Source: an uncultured Chloroflexota bacterium (lineage in GTDB: Bacteria > Chloroflexota > Anaerolineae > Aggregatilineales > Phototrophicaceae). Taken from it: a DNA stretch of 6,727 nucleotides. A program made the position numbers and the translations under genes. Where the stretch lies: assembly GCA_937942935.1 (NCBI GenBank), contig CALDGT010000296.1:1-6727 (forward strand). Reading direction: 5' to 3'. Below, in pieces: positions 5,001 through 6,727 of the stretch. The stretch's first letter is position 1; every line of letters starts with the position of its first letter. The notes below the pieces were generated by a model. The model worked only from the letters and a program-made list of their open reading frames with translations. It searched no databases and had not been told where the DNA came from.

Positions 5001-6727
5001 GTTTGGTACGATTTCGCAAGCGACCAATGCTTCTGGTATCGCCACATTTGCCGATTTGAATATCAATTTGGCAGGCACAAAACAACTCACCGCCACCTCT
5101 GGCGCACAAAATGATGTGAGCGCGAATTTTGATATTACAGCGTCTAGCACCGTCGGCAGTGTCGCCTTCGTCCAAGAACCGACCAACACGGCTGTAAATG
5201 CCAATATCACGCCTGCTGTGACGGTGTTGGTATTGGATGGCTTTGGCAACCCAATTTCTGGCGCCCCTGTGAGTATGGTACTCTTTACTGGGACAGGCGT
5301 CCTCTCTGGGTCAAATTTCCTGCCGACCAATGCGAGTGGGATTGCGACTTTTGCCGATTTGAATATCAACCTCATGGGTACAAAACAATTGAGTGCTATC
5401 TCTGGCGCACAGAGTGATGTGAGCGTGAATTTTGATATTTTGGCAGGCGCACCGACCAATATTTATTTCTCTCAAGAACCGAGTAACACCGTCGCAGGCG
5501 CAAATATCACCCCCAATGTAAACGTTTGGGTCGTGGATGCGTTTGGCAATGGTGTCCCTGCCCAAAGTGTCACCCTCAATTTGTCCTCTGGGACGGGTGT
5601 TTTGAGTGGCACACTCACACAGACCACCAATGCGGGCGGGGTTGCGGCGTTCCCCGGATTGAGCATTAATCTCATCGGCACAAAACAGCTCACCGCCACA
5701 TCAGGCGCATTGAGCGTTATCAGCGCGACTTTTGATATTACCGCTTCGAGCGTGGTGGGCAGTGTCGCCTTCGTCCAAGAACCGACTAACGCGGTTGCTG
5801 GCACAAATATCGCCCCCGCCGTGACCGTGTTGGTATCGGATGGATTTGGCAATCCGATGAGTGGGCAAACGGTTGTGATGACCCTCACAACAGGCACAGG
5901 TGTTTTGAGTGGGACAATTTCGCAAGCGACCAACGCAAGCGGGATTGCCACCTTCCCAGATTTGAATATCAATTTGGTCGGCACAAAACAATTGACCGCC
6001 ACATCAGGCGCACAAGCGGATGTGAGCGCGAATTTTAATATCACCGCAGGCGCACCAACGGCAGTCGCGTTCATCCAAGAACCGAGCAACACAATGGCGG
6101 GTGTCAATATCGCCCCTGCTGTGACGGTTGCGGTGTTGGATGCGTTTGGCAATGGTGTGAGTGGTCAAAATGTCACTCTGAATTTATCGTCTGGCACAGG
6201 CGTTTTGAGTGGTACGCTCACCCAAGCCACCAACGCGGGCGGGATTGCCACCTTCGCCGATTTGAATATCAACCTCATCGGCACAAAACAACTGACCGCC
6301 ACCTCTGGCGCATTGACCGATGTGAGTGTAACTTTCGACATCACCGCATCTAGCACAGTCGGTAGTGTGACATTTGTCCAAGAACCCACCAATGCGGTTG
6401 CAGGTGTGAATATCACCCCCGCCGTGACGGTGCAAGTGTTAGATGTCTTTGGCAACCCGATGAGTGGGCAACCTGTGACGATTAGCTTGTCGTCTGGGAC
6501 GGGTGTTTTGAGTGGTATGCTCACACAAAATACGATTGGAATAGGGGTTGCGTTCTTCCCAGATTTGAATATCAATTTGGTCGGCACAAAACAATTGACC
6601 GCCACATCAGGCGCACAAACCGATGTGAGCGTGAACTTTGACATCACCGCAGGCGCACCAACAGCAGTCGCGTTCATCCAAGAACCGAGCAATACGGTTG
6701 CAGGCGCAAATATCACCCCCGCTGTGA
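1996..6727 (+). CDS. Giant secreted surface protein: beta-helix, Calx-beta modules and tandem Ig-like repeats (3' end beyond right edge)
   Basis: I translated this frame by hand and found no stop over 1577 codons; it leaves the window open. Order of parts: Sec signal peptide 1-30 (RR, hydrophobic core, then PAQA|G); right-handed beta-helix 31-369, closing with VRPVGPGCTAGSYE as in choice-of-anchor-Q proteins; Calx-beta modules at about 378-493, 494-631 and 632-747, each ending near a DNDE/DNDT-type motif; a divergent Ig-like domain at about 750-849; then Ig-like repeats from 850 to the edge. The product is poor in Lys and Arg and rich in Thr, Asn, Ala, Gly and Val, as expected for an exported structural protein. 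Calx-beta modules usually bind calcium, and Big_1/invasin-like repeats usually form rigid stalks. By analogy this is an adhesin or cell-surface filament, but ligand and anchor are unknown because the C-terminus is missing. The cysteines (36, 58, 296, 316, 346, 363, 679, 715) all lie outside the tandem repeats. Confidence 0.95.
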   Translation, partial: MMQFRRTLLLFIIGLVAIASMMIAPQPAQAGTVTTCSWSAFLTEVLTGTVDFNIGADCVINFAGTIGSSSVTIQNTSGYKVTFDGGGVYQIASIPVGRVFTISNITIQNGYSSAHGGAIQANGTLNASNMVFDNNVAVGGGGAVASLVGRVNISSSTFTNNRAATGGAVATVAGSDILNLFNNTFSNNTATGNGGAIYALAGSTNNLDRMSFTGNSAVNGGAIYVAGGAVNFNIRNNTFSQNTATTSGGGVFSSHTGTTTLTHNTFYANTAPTGQNHTISAGTVNARANIYYNGTCSNSATLNDSGGNIAFGSVGCPGANIDPGLGAYSGGVHIPTNTAIEYATPCAIGVDRQNTVRPVGPGCTAGSYETFLVVPQTRTIEFTSGSGSANEASGIGNVLRVTTSDSAVTASAITVTATVTVGTANASDYSLTGTITIPAGTAHNSLVSIASGVVVTDDNTYENDDTLTVQISAPVNASLGAQTTYIHTILNDEVARVRIDPLVPALAINEFIGTHNSRFMLTITGTAGAAPLSSDLSVDFTVMPVEFGVGPNDALEPEDFTIPTLIGYNFPVGSLDGATVNVPVTIVNDSFNEQNEFFDVKLASVTNAILPPDIDITYRNRQTLQITDNDTATYNINVAGMGNVTEPNTTTSFTISLDAQPSGVGTVILDFGTTDATECSVSPTSFTFNNGNWNAAQTITVTAVDDLLVDGTQPCGVSISKNASSTAAEFAATPNPANLAVNVLDNDAPATINIFSGNPQSAQVNTAFGAPLVVEVLNGSGDPVEGASVTFIAPGAGASALIVGSPATTDNTGLASVNATANTVAGLYTVTVTSGAAPSVNFNLTNTVGALASIAFVQEPGNTVAGVNIAPAVTVQAVDGFGNAISGQAITLNLSSGTGVLSGTLTQATNAGGIATFADLNINLIGTKQLTANAGPFTDVSANFDISASSTVGSVAFVQEPSNAVAGANIAPAVTVQVLDGFGNPMSGQTVVMTLTTGTGTLFGTISQATNASGIATFADLNINLAGTKQLTATSGAQNDVSANFDITASSTVGSVAFVQEPTNTAVNANITPAVTVLVLDGFGNPISGAPVSMVLFTGTGVLSGSNFLPTNASGIATFADLNINLMGTKQLSAISGAQSDVSVNFDILAGAPTNIYFSQEPSNTVAGANITPNVNVWVVDAFGNGVPAQSVTLNLSSGTGVLSGTLTQTTNAGGVAAFPGLSINLIGTKQLTATSGALSVISATFDITASSVVGSVAFVQEPTNAVAGTNIAPAVTVLVSDGFGNPMSGQTVVMTLTTGTGVLSGTISQATNASGIATFPDLNINLVGTKQLTATSGAQADVSANFNITAGAPTAVAFIQEPSNTMAGVNIAPAVTVAVLDAFGNGVSGQNVTLNLSSGTGVLSGTLTQATNAGGIATFADLNINLIGTKQLTATSGALTDVSVTFDITASSTVGSVTFVQEPTNAVAGVNITPAVTVQVLDVFGNPMSGQPVTISLSSGTGVLSGMLTQNTIGIGVAFFPDLNINLVGTKQLTATSGAQTDVSVNFDITAGAPTAVAFIQEPSNTVAGANITPAV
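2338..2802 (+). repeat. 27-residue beta-helix coils with GGA and FxxN motifs
   Basis: FxxN-type motifs have Phe at residues 132, 158, 185, 212, 239 and 266 (FDNN, FTNN, FSNN, FTGN, FSQN, FYAN). The spacing is 26 and then four times 27. GGAI/GGAV-type motifs alternate with them (HGGAI, GGGAV, TGGAV, NGGAI, NGGAI, SGGGV). This pairing is the signature of polymorphic outer-membrane (PMP) repeats and related right-handed beta-helices. DNA identity between coils is low, so these are old repeats. Confidence 0.85.
3127..4236 (+). other. Three Calx-beta / Calx-beta-like modules
   Basis: Module 1 (3127-3474) shows the classic order: NEASG near its start, ASDYSLTGTITIPAG, VVTDDNTYENDDTLTVQI, and LNDE at the end. 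Module 2 (3475-3888) has NDSFNEQNEFFDVKL and ends ITDNDT, and is longer by an insertion with EPEDF. Module 3 (3889-4236) is the variant with SPTSFTFNNGNWNAAQTITV and VLDNDA. The acidic residues fit calcium binding, which is known for the family and not shown here. Confidence 0.8.
4243..4542 (+). other. Divergent Ig-like (Big_1/invasin-like) domain
   Basis: Residues about 750-849 follow the same plan as the repeats after it: VVEVLNGSGDPVEGASVTF, then a TTDNTGLASV segment and a VTVTSG strand. The sequence is clearly older and not part of the near-identical array. Confidence 0.65.
4561..6727 (+). repeat. Tandem array of 300/303-bp Ig-like repeats (7 complete, 1 partial)
   Basis: Using the FxQEP motif as phase mark, units begin at 4561, 4864, 5167, 5467, 5770, 6070, 6373 and 6673, giving lengths of 303, 303, 300, 303, 300, 303 and 300 bp. 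A typical unit reads FVQEP-(S/T)N, then NIxPAVTV, DxFGN, SSGTGVLSG, TNAxGIATF, DLNINLxGTKQLTA, and a VSxNFDIT strand. The one-residue difference comes from the linker: ASSTVGSV or AGAPTAV. All units stay in frame. The array continues past the right edge, so the true copy number is unknown. Confidence 0.95.

Noticed and set aside
6517..6558. Compensated frameshift in unit 7
   Set aside because: Codon-by-codon alignment to unit 4 stays in frame with substitutions only; no insertion or deletion is needed.
3894..6716. Three long minus-strand open frames (3894-5459, 5472-6152, 6165-6716) opposite the surface protein
   Set aside because: They lie in codon register with the plus-strand gene and repeat with the 300/303-bp units. 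The plus frame has a signal peptide, a ribosome site and recognisable domains; the antisense products look like no known family. They are by-products of codon usage.
4561..6727. CRISPR array or other non-coding repeat
   Set aside because: The units are 300-303 bp, contiguous, in frame throughout and encode a conserved Ig-like pattern; there are no short repeats with unique spacers.
6725..6727. TGA at the right edge as the stop of the surface protein
   Set aside because: It is out of frame; the frame reads GCT GTG A at the edge.

Overview
The window has two genes cut by its edges, one small complete gene between them, and two AT-rich regulatory gaps. All three genes are bacterial, with good Shine-Dalgarno sites. 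No rRNA or taxonomic marker is present. The secreted beta-helix/Calx-beta/Ig-repeat architecture and the look of the 126-residue protein remind me of Chloroflexota (Anaerolineae-like filamentous bacteria), but this is recall-based and weak. No phage, transposase, CRISPR array or tRNA is visible.

Layout. Bases 1-1106 (minus strand) encode the N-terminal 368 residues of a soluble PAS-domain sensor histidine kinase; its C-terminus lies off the left edge. Bases 1107-1325 are a divergent intergenic region with a TATAAT box for the kinase and, on the other side, a TATACT box flanked by a perfect 9-bp direct repeat. Bases 1326-1706 (plus) encode a complete 126-residue protein of unrecognised function, possibly with a STAS/SpoIIAA-like fold. 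Bases 1707-1995 are intergenic: a REP-like palindrome, then two 16/17-identical copies of a palindromic AT-rich element. From 1996 to the right edge an uninterrupted plus-strand frame encodes at least 1577 residues of a giant secreted surface protein.

The giant protein reads, in order: Sec signal peptide; right-handed beta-helix with an FxxN motif every 27 residues; three Calx-beta or Calx-beta-like modules; one divergent Ig-like domain; then seven complete and one partial tandem Ig-like (invasin/Big_1-type) repeats of 100 or 101 residues. The repeats alternate between two linker types, giving a 603-bp higher-order period in the right half, and some pairs are almost identical at DNA level. 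This indicates recent duplication or gene conversion.

How the genes might work together is inference only. The kinase and the small protein look like signalling components, and the giant protein like an adhesin or surface stalk. An ATGAATWWT-like motif recurs in both intergenic regions, so shared regulation is possible but unproven. No complete, clearly new biochemical system is visible. The most interesting material is the repeat evolution in the surface protein and the repeated palindromic element upstream of it.
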